Positions 18,510-26,458 of a stretch of 64,000 bases of DNA are shown here, piece by piece. How positions within the stretch are numbered: position 1 is the first letter of the stretch; the number at the start of each line of letters is the position of its first letter. The stretch comes from CAVVNN01 sp963838035 (GTDB lineage: Bacteria; Actinomycetota; Thermoleophilia; Solirubrobacterales; 70-9), in NCBI GenBank assembly GCA_963838035.1, contig CAWIPM010000007.1:62001-126000 (forward strand), in the 5' to 3' direction. The notes under the pieces were generated by a model that was not told the DNA's origin, did not search any database, and worked only from the letters and a program-made list of their open reading frames with translations. The translations under genes and the position numbers were made by a program.

Positions 18510-19693
18510 CCTTCGACCTGGCCGGCGAGCACTCCAAGGGCCCGCCGCATCGCCTCGTCTCTCTTCGTCCTCAGGTCGTCGCGCGCCCGCACGTCGGGGT
18601 GGATGCCCTTGCCCGCGAGGTTGGTCCCGTCGGGAGTGAAGTACTCGCCGATCGTCAGCTTCAGCGCGCCTCCGTTGGAGAGGCCGATCTCCTGCTGGAA
18701 GACGCCCTTGCCGTATGAGCGGGTCCCTACCACGGTGGCGCCGGCGTCGTCGGCCAGCGCCGCGGTGAGGATCTCCGCCGCGGAGGCGGTGTCGCGGTCG
18801 ATCAGGACGACCAACGGGCGCTTGGGGAGGTTGTCGCCGGCGGTCCTGTAGACCGTGTGCCCCTGGGTCCGTGAGTCGGTGGAGACGACCACCTGATCCT
18901 TGGGCAGGAAGATGCTCGCGGTCAGCACCGCCTCCTCGAGCAGGCCGCCGCCGTTGCCGCGCAGGTCCAGCACGATCCCTTCGGCGCCCTGCCGCTCGAC
19001 CCTTTCCACGGCCCGGCGCAGCTGGCCGTGCGCTCCGCCGCTGAAGGTGACAAGGCGGACGTAGCCGAGCTTTTTCCCGTTCACGGTCACGACCCTGCTC
19101 GTCGTGATCGGCAGCTTGACCTGTGCCCGGGTGAGGCGCAGATCGCGGGCCTTGCCGGTGCGCGGGTCGAGCACACCGACGACGACGTCTGTGCCTTCGG
19201 GCCCCTTGATCTTGGCCGTCGAGTTCTTGCTGCTCTTCCCGGCGATCGAGTCGCCGTCGACCGAGACGATCAGGTCGCCGACCGCGATCCCCGCCCGCTG
19301 CGCCGGTGAGCCGTGGAAGACTCGGCCGACCCGGAGGCCGCGTTTCACACCGGTCACCTCCAGGCCGATGCCGGAGAAGCGGCCGGCGATTTCCTCGTTG
19401 AAGCTCTCCAGGTTCTGCGGTGAGAAGTAGTCGGAGAAGCGGTCGCGGAAGTGCCTGCGCAGAGCGCGCACCATGCCCTGGAGCGAGGCGTTGCCGAGCT
19501 CGGCCTGGTCAACAGGCCGGTAGTAGTTGTCCTGGATCAGTTCCGTCGCTTCGGCGGTGAGTCCGCCCGAGGTGCCGACGAAGCGTTCGCGCAGGAAGCC
19601 GGGCAGCTTCCCGGGGTGCCCACCCAGCCACATCCCCGCGCCGAGGACGAGGACCATGGCGACCGCCAACCCCGCGATCCGCCCCACCCTCAT
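18506..19693 (-). CDS. S41 family C-terminal processing peptidase (CtpA type)
   Basis: Start chosen at ATG 19693, directly before the signal anchor (RVGRIAGLAVAMVLVLGAGM); an in-frame upstream start would overlap ftsX. About 395 residues: N-terminal anchor, PDZ domain (GIGLEVTGVKRGLRVGRVF, SPAQRAGIAVGDLIVSVDG), then the S41 protease fold with the nucleophile in DTASAAEILTAAL and the general base Lys in GTRSYGKGVFQQ. It acts outside the membrane on envelope proteins. Eight bases from the ftsX stop, so it is likely co-transcribed with ftsEX, whose complex governs wall hydrolysis; a link to wall-enzyme turnover is an inference. Confidence 0.92.
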   Translation of the reverse strand: MRVGRIAGLAVAMVLVLGAGMWLGGHPGKLPGFLRERFVGTSGGLTAEATELIQDNYYRPVDQAELGNASLQGMVRALRRHFRDRFSDYFSPQNLESFNEEIAGRFSGIGLEVTGVKRGLRVGRVFHGSPAQRAGIAVGDLIVSVDGDSIAGKSSKNSTAKIKGPEGTDVVVGVLDPRTGKARDLRLTRAQVKLPITTSRVVTVNGKKLGYVRLVTFSGGAHGQLRRAVERVERQGAEGIVLDLRGNGGGLLEEAVLTASIFLPKDQVVVSTDSRTQGHTVYRTAGDNLPKRPLVVLIDRDTASAAEILTAALADDAGATVVGTRSYGKGVFQQEIGLSNGGALKLTIGEYFTPDGTNLAGKGIHPDVRARDDLRTKRDEAMRRALGVLAGQVEG

Positions 19694-19700
19694 ACGGGTC

Positions 19701-20630
19701 TCAGACCTTGAGGAAGCGGCGCAGGGTGACACCGGAGCCGATCGCCGAGACCAGCACCGCGGAGGCGAAGAGGATCGCGACCAGCAGCGGGAACGACAGG
19801 GTCGAGTCGTTCTGCGCAGCCAGGAAGGAGAAGGTGCTGCTGAGGGGGTCGACGATCGTGATCTTGCCCAGCCACAGGATCAGTATGGCCACCAGGCCTC
19901 CTGCGAAGCCGACCACGACCCCCTCGATCATGAACGGCCAGCGGATGAACCAGCGGGTGGCTCCGACCAGCCTCATCACCTCGACCTCGCGGCGACGGGT
20001 GTAGATCGAGAGCCGGATCGTGTTGCCGACCAGCATCAGCGAGGCCGCGATCAGGAGCGCGGTGATCACGCTGAGGACGATCTTCAGGGCAGCGGTCACC
20101 TGCTCGATCTTCTTCACCCCCTGCTGGGGTTCAAAGGTGGGACCTTCGGCCGGGATGATCGAGGCGATCGGCTTCGGCTTGCCGTTCGGGCCGGGCGGGG
20201 CGACCGCGGCGCGAACGGCGGCGAGGTTGCCGGCATCGTCGGCCTTGACCGAGAAATTGGCGGGCAGCGGGTTGTGGCCACCCAGCTGGGTGATCGATTC
20301 TTCGACTTTCTTGTTCCCATAGGAATTCTTGAATTCGGCGAGTGCCTCCGGCTTGGTGATGAAGCGCACCGCGGCGACATGGGGGATCGCTTCCAGCTTG
20401 CGCTGGAGATCGCTTATTTCCGCATTGGTTGCGTCGTCGAAGACCGGAACGCGAAATTCGAGGCTTTCACGGATCTGGTCGCTCTTTGCCTGGGTCGTCT
20501 GGAAGACCGGGATCAGAACGCCGAGCAGAACGACTGTGACGACCGTGGTGACGATCGCCGCCAGGCTCGGGGCGCCGTTGCGGCGCAGGGCGCGGAAGGC
20601 CTCCCGGATGAAGAAGACGAGCCTGCTCAT
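19701..20630 (-). CDS. ftsX: Cell division ABC transporter permease FtsX
   Basis: 309 residues. An N-terminal cytoplasmic segment leads to transmembrane helix 1 (SLAAIVTTVVTVVLLGVLI), then an extracytoplasmic domain (about 45-180), then three C-terminal helices (LKIVLSVITALLIAASLMLV, a helix near 225-245, FPLLVAILFASAVLVSAIG). The conserved RRREVEVMRLVGATRWFIR coupling segment lies between helices 2 and 3. With FtsE it transmits ATP hydrolysis to wall hydrolases at the septum. The start shares one base with the ftsE stop. Confidence 0.94.
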   Translation of the reverse strand: MSRLVFFIREAFRALRRNGAPSLAAIVTTVVTVVLLGVLIPVFQTTQAKSDQIRESLEFRVPVFDDATNAEISDLQRKLEAIPHVAAVRFITKPEALAEFKNSYGNKKVEESITQLGGHNPLPANFSVKADDAGNLAAVRAAVAPPGPNGKPKPIASIIPAEGPTFEPQQGVKKIEQVTAALKIVLSVITALLIAASLMLVGNTIRLSIYTRRREVEVMRLVGATRWFIRWPFMIEGVVVGFAGGLVAILILWLGKITIVDPLSSTFSFLAAQNDSTLSFPLLVAILFASAVLVSAIGSGVTLRRFLKV

Positions 20631-21469
20631 CAGAACAGCTGCTCGCTGCCGTGCCCGTTGGTATGGCCCTCGTTGCCGACGCCCATCTCCGCCCTCATCC
20701 GCAGGCCGAACTCAGTGGTCGACTCCTCGGTGTAGCCGCCACTGACCTCGTCGCGGACAACGCGACCCTCGTAGAGCTCGATCACGCGGCGGCGCATGTT
20801 GTCGACCATCTCGCGGTCGTGGGTGACGACGAGGACGGTCGTCCCGGTCTTGTTGATCCGGTACAGCAGCTGCATTACCCCGATCGACGTCACCGGGTCG
20901 AGGTTGCCGCTGGGCTCGTCGGCGAGCAGCAGCGGTGGGTGGTTGACGAAGGCCCGGGCGATCGAGACGCGTTGCTGCTCGCCTCCGGAGAGCTGGTCGG
21001 GATAGCTGTGCAGCTTGGTCGAGAGGCCGACCAGGCGCAGGGTCTCGGGCACCTGCTCGCGGATCTCGGCGCGGCTGGCGCCGATCACCTGCAGCGCGTA
21101 GGCGACGTTGTCGTAGACGGTGCGGTCGGGAAGCAGCTTGAAGTCCTGGAAGACGGTGCCGATGTTGCGCCGCAGCAGCGGGATCTTCTTCTCCGGCAGT
21201 GCGCCGATGTCGCGGCCGGCGATCCTCACGCTTCCCTCGGTGGCGGACAGCTCCCGGATCAGCATCTTGATCAGGGTTGACTTGCCGCAGCCGGTCGGGC
21301 CGACGAGGAAGACGAACTCTCCGCGGTCGATGGCGAGGGAGACGCGGTCCAGGGCCATGTGGCCACCGGGGTAGACCTTGGTCGTCTCGCGCAGCTCGAT
21401 GATCGGCGCCCCGCCGCGGCGGGGCCGCCGCGGCTCCTCGTCGCGCCGCTTTGTCTTCTCTCTAGCCAT
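20630..21469 (-). CDS. ftsE: Cell division ATP-binding protein FtsE
   Basis: 279 residues, longer than the usual ~220-230 because of an N-terminal Lys/Arg extension and a C-terminal tail after about residue 245. ABC ATPase motifs: Walker A GPTGCGKST, Q-loop VFQDFKLL, signature LSGGEQQR, Walker B LLLADEPSG, and switch His in VVTHDREMV. It drives FtsX, encoded immediately downstream. First gene of an ftsE-ftsX-ctpA-RNase-smpB run with overlaps or gaps of a few bases. Confidence 0.95.
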   Translation of the reverse strand: MAREKTKRRDEEPRRPRRGGAPIIELRETTKVYPGGHMALDRVSLAIDRGEFVFLVGPTGCGKSTLIKMLIRELSATEGSVRIAGRDIGALPEKKIPLLRRNIGTVFQDFKLLPDRTVYDNVAYALQVIGASRAEIREQVPETLRLVGLSTKLHSYPDQLSGGEQQRVSIARAFVNHPPLLLADEPSGNLDPVTSIGVMQLLYRINKTGTTVLVVTHDREMVDNMRRRVIELYEGRVVRDEVSGGYTEESTTEFGLRMRAEMGVGNEGHTNGHGSEQLF

Positions 21470-21598
21470 GCCCGGGTCTGTTCTGCGGTTCCAGGATGAC
21501 TCCTGCGCACCGCCGCCTACGCAAGACCCCGCCCACAGAAGGTTGGCAAGACCTTAGCGAATTATGAGCAGACACAGGTAAATGAGCTTGCACCCCCT

Positions 21599-21651
21599 CC
21601 GCCGATGGGCCCAAAAGCGACGATATACGTCGCTTTTGGGCCCATCGGCGG
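21599..21651 (-). terminator. Perfect 24-bp inverted repeat after the ferredoxin gene
   Basis: Bases 21599-21622 are the exact reverse complement of 21628-21651, with loop atata at 21623-21627. It begins 9 bases past the stop of the minus-strand ferredoxin gene and ends 129 bases before ftsE, so it most likely ends the redox operon. There is no T tract. A 24-bp perfect stem is unusually long and would also form a DNA cruciform. Confidence 0.6.
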
Positions 21652-21659
21652 GTGGTTGA

Positions 21660-21866
21660 TTAAGGGAAGACCGCCTCCCCCGTCTGGTCGTCGACGACCG
21701 AGATCGCCACCGCCGGGCAGGCTTCCGCCGCCTCGAGGATCAGCTCGAACGGGGCCGTGCCGATCACCACGGCGGTGTCGTCGAGCCGGAACACCTGTGG
21801 CGCTATCTCGACGCAGTCGCCGTGGGCGCTGCACTCATCTGGGTCCACCACCGGAACGTAGGTCAT
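21660..21866 (-). CDS. Small ferredoxin, [3Fe-4S] or atypical [4Fe-4S] type
   Basis: 68 residues. The cluster motif is Cys-Ser-Ala-His-Gly-Asp-Cys (VDPDECSAHGDCVEIAPQVF), with the last Cys in AEACPAVAI; the usual second Cys is His, as in P450-type [3Fe-4S] ferredoxins. It overlaps the ferredoxin reductase by four bases, so they are a likely pair: NAD(P)H to FAD to this ferredoxin. The final acceptor may be the cytochrome b encoded two genes upstream, which is an inference. Confidence 0.88.
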   Translation of the reverse strand: MTYVPVVDPDECSAHGDCVEIAPQVFRLDDTAVVIGTAPFELILEAAEACPAVAISVVDDQTGEAVFP

Positions 21867-23059
21867 GCCGCCTCCTCTTCCCGCTTCGCCTTCGTGGGCC
21901 AGTGCCCACGCTCGATTTGCTTACGCATCGCCGGGATCGCGCGCGGGCGGCCGACCGCCAGGCCGGCGACGGGAGCGCCGGCGCGGGTGAAGACCGCCTC
22001 GAACTCGCGATCGCCGAGATCGCCGTCGAAGATGACGTCGTCGGCGTGGTGGGCGTGGCCCACGTACTGGACGCGCAATCCGTACTGGTCGCTCCAGAAG
22101 CTGGGCAGCGGCGGCGTGCCCGGATACTCGCCGAGCATCGCCTTCGCCACCGCGGCGCCCTGCCAGGCAGCCGCGTCCCAGTGCTCGGTGCGGGCGTGGA
22201 CGCCGAAGCGCGGGTCGAAGGGGACAGAGGCATCGCCGGCGGCGAAGACATCGGGCAGCCGGGTGCGGCCGGCGGTGTCGGTGCGGACGCCGTCCGGGTC
22301 GAGGCCGCTGCCGCGCAGCCATGCCGTCGCCGGAGCCGTGCCGACCCCGACCACCACGACGTCGCAGGCGACGGCCTCGCCGCCGGCGAGGACCAGCTCC
22401 TCCACGCGGCCGTTGCCGCGCGCGCCCTCGAGCATCGTCGCGGTCATCACCCGCACGCCCTGGTCGCGATGGAGGGCCGCGAACCAGCCTCCCAGCTGCT
22501 CGCCGAGGATCGGCGCCAGTGGCGTCTCCTGCGCCTCGATCATCGTCACCTCGACCCCGAGCCCGCGGGCCGTCGCCGCCACCTCCTGGCCGATGAAGCC
22601 GGCGCCGACGATCGCCAGGCGCGCGCCGGGGGCAAGCGCGGCGCGCAGGCGACGGGCGTCGCCGAGGGTGCGCAGCGCGTGGACGTTCTCGTAGCCCGCG
22701 AGAAAGGGCAGCTGCCGAGGCGCGCTGCCCGTTGCGATCAGCAGCTTGTCGTAGCGCTGTGGCGGTCCGGAGTCGAGATGGACCGTTCGCGCCTCGGGGT
22801 CGAGGGCCTCGGCCCGGCAGCCGAGCATCAGCTCGACCCCTTTCTCCTCATACCACCAGGCCGGCCGGTAGGAGACCGACTCCTCCTCGGCCGTGCCCGC
22901 CAGCACCTCCTTGGAGAGCGGCGGGCGGTCGTAGGGCGGGTCGGGCTCGGCGCAGGCGATCCGCACCGGGCCCTCATATCCGCGCCGGCGCAGGGCCTCC
23001 GCGGCGCGCTGAGCCGCGAGGCCGCCACCGACGATCAGAACACCGTGCTCTTTCATCAT
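21863..23059 (-). CDS. NAD(P)H-dependent ferredoxin reductase (FAD, rubredoxin/ferredoxin reductase type)
   Basis: Tandem ATG-ATG at 23059/23056, four bases after a GGAGGAGG site and overlapping the upstream stop. About 398 residues with FAD motif VLIVGGGLAAQRAAEALRR at the N-terminus, PPYDRPPLSK, LLIATGS, NAD motif LAIVGAGFIGQEVAA near 150, DVFAAGDAS, and a C-terminal reductase domain (EHWDAAAWQGA..AKAMLG). This is the BphA4/putidaredoxin-reductase fold. It takes hydride from NAD(P)H and reduces the ferredoxin encoded next. Part of the redox operon ending at the 21.6 kb hairpin. Confidence 0.9.
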   Translation of the reverse strand: MMKEHGVLIVGGGLAAQRAAEALRRRGYEGPVRIACAEPDPPYDRPPLSKEVLAGTAEEESVSYRPAWWYEEKGVELMLGCRAEALDPEARTVHLDSGPPQRYDKLLIATGSAPRQLPFLAGYENVHALRTLGDARRLRAALAPGARLAIVGAGFIGQEVAATARGLGVEVTMIEAQETPLAPILGEQLGGWFAALHRDQGVRVMTATMLEGARGNGRVEELVLAGGEAVACDVVVVGVGTAPATAWLRGSGLDPDGVRTDTAGRTRLPDVFAAGDASVPFDPRFGVHARTEHWDAAAWQGAAVAKAMLGEYPGTPPLPSFWSDQYGLRVQYVGHAHHADDVIFDGDLGDREFEAVFTRAGAPVAGLAVGRPRAIPAMRKQIERGHWPTKAKREEEAA

Positions 23060-23673
23060 GCCTCCTCCAGGACTGGGGTTGCGGAAATAGGGCGCTCGCG
23101 CGGGGCCCTGGCGCCGGCGCGCTTGGCGCGCCCGGAGAGGACCCGGTAGACGAAGAGCCCGCCGATCGGTGGCGCGGTGAGCACCACCCACCACCTGAAC
23201 CAGGCGGTTGAGGCGTCGGTGCCCGCGCCGAAGGCGTGGGCCAGGCCGAGCAGGTAGACGAGGACGGTCGCCCGGTGGGCCTTGCGCCAGAGGCGCGCGC
23301 CGATGCGCCTGCGAGCGTAGAAGCTGAGCCCGAGCAGTATCGCCAGGTAGCCGCCGACGATGCCGAGCCCGGACCAGAGCGGTTTGAAGCCCATCGTGAA
23401 CGGGATCGCCACGCCGGAGACGCCGGGATGCAGCCAGGGGTCGCCGAGCAGCGTGATCCCGTGGACGGCGATCGCGACGATCCCGGCCAGCGCCGTGTAC
23501 TCGTGGATCGCCAGCAGCTTTCGCGAGAGGCCCGGCCGACGCATCACCTTGCCGGCCATCGCCAGCCCGAGGCCGACCGAGATCGTCACCAGCACCAGGG
23601 CCACGAGCCCGGAGGCGCGGCTCGCCAGCCACCAGCCGTGGGTCTGCAGGGCGTTGGTGGCAGCTTCGTTCAT
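23056..23673 (-). CDS. Ferric-reductase-like transmembrane cytochrome b
   Basis: 205 residues with about six hydrophobic helices (ASGLVALVLVTISVGLGLAM, TALAGIVAIAVHGITLLG, GLGIVGGYLAILLGLSFYA, RATVLVYLLGLAHAFGAGT, WWVVLTAPPIGGLFVYRVL). Candidate haem His residues sit in LLAIHEYTAL, VAIAVHGI, WRKAHRATV and LAHAFG, as in the MsrQ/YedZ and ferric-reductase membrane domain family. It should move electrons across the membrane. Overlaps apbE and the reductase gene by four bases each, so it is in one translationally coupled operon with them. Donor and acceptor are not proven. Confidence 0.85.
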   Translation of the reverse strand: MNEAATNALQTHGWWLASRASGLVALVLVTISVGLGLAMAGKVMRRPGLSRKLLAIHEYTALAGIVAIAVHGITLLGDPWLHPGVSGVAIPFTMGFKPLWSGLGIVGGYLAILLGLSFYARRRIGARLWRKAHRATVLVYLLGLAHAFGAGTDASTAWFRWWVVLTAPPIGGLFVYRVLSGRAKRAGARAPRERPISATPVLEEA

Positions 23674-24660
23674 GCGACGCCCTCCTCTGCCGGCGCGGTT
23701 TGGGGAAGTCGGATGCGAGGTTTGGCGCTGAGCGGGCCGACGGTCTCGACCCGGCCGTCGTCGTGGACCATCAGCCCGCCGAGCTCGGCCAGCACCTCGC
23801 GACCTCCCTCGGGGCCGGAGAGGAGGGCGGCCTTTGACAGGGTCTCCGCCTCCAGCGCGGTATCTCCAAGCGCGGTGACGCCGACGAGGCCGGTCCAGGC
23901 CGGCTCTCCGGTCGAGGGGTCGAGCAGGTGGTGGGCGTAGCGCCCGTCGGGCCCGCGCCAGATCCGCACGTTGAGGCCGGAGGTGGCGACGCCACCGGAG
24001 CCGAGCCGCAGCACGTAGGCGCGCTCTCCCGTCACCGGGTGCTCGACGAAGACCTCATAGGGCGTGACGAGCGCATCGGCGCCGCCGATGCGGATGTCGC
24101 CGCCGCAGTCGACGATGAAGCGGGAGTAGCCGCGCAGTTGCTCGGCGACCATGTCCGCGGCGAGCCCCTTGCCGGCGCCCCCGGTGTCGAAGAGGGCACC
24201 CGGCGGGCGGGCGATCATCGCCCGCGGCGTCATCGACCCGGAAGCTCCGCCAGCTCGCCTCGGGGTTCGGGCCGGCGGGACGGCGCGGCGGGGCCTCCTC
24301 CAGAGCGGCGCCGAGTGGGGCGCCTGGAACGCCCGCGCGGGAGGCGACGTACCCGGTCTGCTCGATCTCCCGCATCAGGGTCGGGTCGACGAGGCCGCCG
24401 CTGCGCTCGGCCGCGGCAAGCCCTGCCTTCACCGCCCTGCGCAGAAGATCGGACGCCGGCACCCGCTCGCGCTCGTCGGCGTTCAGCGCGCAAAGCTCGC
24501 TCTCGGGCTTGAAGCGCGAAAGCGCCGCGTCGAACGTGACGATGAACTGCCGCGCCCGCTCGGCTGCAGCCGGCGCCGGGGCCATCCCCGGCCCGGGCTC
24601 TCCGATCAGCAGCCTCACATGGCTGCCCATCGCATCGAAGATGACATCGTGCTCGGCCAT
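23670..24660 (-). CDS. apbE: FAD:protein FMN transferase (ApbE family), frameshift near 24218
   Basis: ApbE attaches FMN covalently to Ser/Thr of exported proteins. From ATG 24660 the protein reads FDAMGSHVRLLIG, FDAALSRFKPESELCALN, LLRRAVKAGLAAAERSGGLVDPT (split here) and SFRVDD. It then needs a one-base shift near 24218 to continue as IARPPGALFDTGGAGKGLAADM, FIVDCGGDIRIGG, GGVATSGLNVR, HHLLDPSTGEPAWTGLVGV and ALEAETLSKAALL. These are the family's nucleotide and Mg motifs, so the gene is complete apart from that slip. It lies between a membrane protein and the cytochrome b gene. No FMN_bind-domain partner is seen in the window; the Ser/Thr-rich exported proteins nearby are candidates. Confidence 0.8.
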
Positions 24661-24662
24661 GG

Positions 24663-24993
24663 TCAGGAGGCGCTGGTGGCGATCGGGGCCGAGCCTGAAG
24701 CCGAGTAGGAGACCGGGCCGCTGGATGACGGTGGAGCGTCCCGGAGTCGGGACGACGGTGGTGATGACGCGTCGCCTGACCACCTTGCGCACCACAACCG
24801 GCTGCGACCCGGTGGCGGCGCTCAGCGAGGGGTCCCGGCCGATGCTGAGCCGGTAGGTGAGAAACGCGAACAGCACGGTGAAGAGGATGACCGAACCCCA
24901 GACCACCGCGGCGGGCCCGGGTCGGCGGCCGCGGGGCGCAGGGCCGCCCCGCGGAGCCGGCCGGGCCGGGGTGGTTGGAGGAAGCTCAGTCAC
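24663..24993 (-). CDS. Single-pass membrane protein upstream of ApbE (possible frameshift, or N-terminal anchor of ApbE)
   Basis: The GTG at 24993 overlaps the upstream gene's end by eight bases. A Pro/Arg-rich N-terminus, one transmembrane helix (AVVWGSVILFTVLFAFLTY) and a basic/hydrophobic strand (QPVVVRKVVRRRVITTVV) are clear. As given, the frame runs straight into apbE, which would make a membrane-tethered ApbE. The alternative is a one-base shift near 24718, giving a Ser/Ala-rich tail (GPVSYSASGSAPIATSAS) and a TGA two bases before the apbE ATG. I prefer the second reading because the tail is compositionally natural and slips are frequent here. Similar basic strands occur in the next protein (VRTKVIRRTIHVT). 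Confidence 0.5.
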
Positions 24994-25588
24994 CGTGGCC
25001 GCCCTCGTGCTCGCCTCCACCGCCACCGCTCGCCGAGGTGGTGACCGGGGAGCTGCTGCCACCGCCGGAGCCGGCGCTGCCGCTGGTGTGGGTCACGACC
25101 GGAGTGCTGCCGCCACCGCCGGAGCCGGCGTGGGAGCCGCTGGTGTGGGTCACGACCGGAGTGCTGCCGCCACCGCCGGAGCCGGCGTGGGAGCCGCTGG
25201 TGTGGGTCACGACCGGCTTCGTGCTCGAGCCCGAAGGCGCCGAGGAGGCGCCGCTGGTCGAGGTCGTGACGGGTGAGGAGTAGGAGGACGAGGGCGCCGC
25301 GCCGGTCGAGGAGGCGCCGGTGGTGGCGCTGCCGTACCCGCTGCCCGATGCGGAGTAACCGGCGGATCCGCCCACCGCTCCACCCGATCCCGCACCCACC
25401 GGGTGCTTCGGTTTGGCGTGTTTGGTGACGTGGATCGTGCGCCGGATCACTTTGGTGCGGACGAGCGGCTTGTCGGCCAACGTCCCCGCCGCCTTCTGCT
25501 GGCCGGCGCTGAGCGCCAGCCCGGCCAGTCCTCCCAGACCGACGATCGTGACTCCGGTGGCAATGCGCGTCTTCAAATTGTTCTTCAC
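24986..25588 (-). CDS. Exported Ser/Gly/Thr-rich repeat protein
   Basis: Start GTG 25588, nine bases after GGAGGAGG; 200 residues. An N-terminal hydrophobic segment (RIATGVTIVGLGGLAGLALS) is a signal peptide or anchor, followed by a basic strand (VRTKVIRRTIHVTKHAKPKH). A low-complexity Ser/Gly/Thr region has three PVVTHTSGS repeats at residues 125-172 and a His/Glu/Gly tail. TGAS (90-93) and SGAS (112-115) resemble the S/T-G-A-T site used by ApbE, though with Ser in place of the final Thr. First gene of the redox operon and divergent from the response regulator. Function unknown; an ApbE substrate or surface linker are guesses. Confidence 0.65.
   Translation of the reverse strand: MKNNLKTRIATGVTIVGLGGLAGLALSAGQQKAAGTLADKPLVRTKVIRRTIHVTKHAKPKHPVGAGSGGAVGGSAGYSASGSGYGSATTGASSTGAAPSSSYSSPVTTSTSGASSAPSGSSTKPVVTHTSGSHAGSGGGGSTPVVTHTSGSHAGSGGGGSTPVVTHTSGSAGSGGGSSSPVTTSASGGGGGEHEGGHGD
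25086..25216 (-). repeat. 57-bp tandem repeat inside the Ser/Gly-rich gene
   Basis: Two perfect 57-base units (25086-25142 and 25143-25199) and the first 17 bases of a third encode the PVVTHTSGSHAGSGGGGST repeats. In-frame units of 57 bases allow length change without frameshift. Confidence 0.85.
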
Positions 25589-25729
25589 GACGATGTCCTC
25601 CTCCTGGCTGAAGTTGCTGGGCGATTGTGCGGGCGCGGCCTGCAAGCCCAGACAACGCGGAGGTAAAGACACGGCAAAACATCAGCACAGCCGCAGGGGG
25701 CGGGGAATGGCGCGCGTTACAGTTGCCAC

Positions 25730-26458
25730 ATGGCGATCCAGGCGGCGCCGGGCGGGAGGATCCTCGTCGTCGAGGATGAGGAGTCGATCTCCCAGCCTTT
25801 TGCCGAGGCCCTTCGCAGGGCCGGGTTCGAGGCCCTGGTGACGGGGACCGCGGCGGGTGCCCTGGAGCTCGCCGAGGAGGCCGAACCGGACCTGGTGATG
25901 CTCGACCTGGCGCTCCCCGACGGCGACGGCCGCGATGTCTGCCGCGAGCTTCGCCGCCGCTACGACGTGCCGATCGTGATGCTGACGGCGCGCGGGACCG
26001 AGATGGACAAGATCGTCGGCCTCGAGCTGGGCGCCGACGATTACGTGGTCAAGCCGTTCAGCGCCGGCGAGGTGATCTCGCGGATCCGGGCGGTGCTGCG
26101 CCGCAGCGCCCGCGGCGACAGCGACGGCGCCGCGGCTCAGAAGCCGGTCCGGGTCGGCGAGCTGGAGCTCGACCCGGCAGCGCGGATCGCACGCCTGCGG
26201 GGCGGGGAGCTCGACCTCTCGCGCAAGGAGTTCGATCTGCTCGCCGAGCTGATGCGCCACGCCGGGCACGTGGTCAGGCGCGAGGACCTGATGTCGAAGG
26301 TCTGGGACGTCAACTGGTTCGGCTCGACCAAGACCCTCGACGTCCACATCGGGTGGCTGCGCCGCAAGCTCGGCGACGACCCCGGCAGCCCCACCTTTAT
26401 CGAGACGGTGCGCGGCGTCGGGTTCCGCTTCGCCGCGCCGGAGGTCGAGGAGCCGTAA
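25730..26458 (+). CDS. OmpR/PhoB-type response regulator
   Basis: 242 residues. Receiver domain 10-125: acidic pocket VVEDEE, phospho-acceptor Asp59 in LVMLDLALPDG, Thr in MLTARG, Lys in VVKPFSAGEV. Winged-helix DNA-binding domain about 140-235: LSRKEFDLLAELM, GHVVRREDLM..VW, KTLDVHIGWLRRKLG, IETVRGVGFRF. Pairs with the kinase that follows at once. Its divergent position 141 bases from the Ser/Gly-rich protein and redox operon suggests it controls that operon. Confidence 0.93.
   Translation: MAIQAAPGGRILVVEDEESISQPFAEALRRAGFEALVTGTAAGALELAEEAEPDLVMLDLALPDGDGRDVCRELRRRYDVPIVMLTARGTEMDKIVGLELGADDYVVKPFSAGEVISRIRAVLRRSARGDSDGAAAQKPVRVGELELDPAARIARLRGGELDLSRKEFDLLAELMRHAGHVVRREDLMSKVWDVNWFGSTKTLDVHIGWLRRKLGDDPGSPTFIETVRGVGFRFAAPEVEEP

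Noticed and set aside
21605..23149. 514-codon plus-strand frame opposite ferredoxin and reductase
   Set aside because: Covers two clearly conserved minus-strand genes and begins inside the perfect hairpin; its Arg/Pro-rich product is typical of antisense GC frames.
25086..25216. Direct repeats considered as a CRISPR array
   Set aside because: Units are adjacent without spacers and lie in frame within a coding region.
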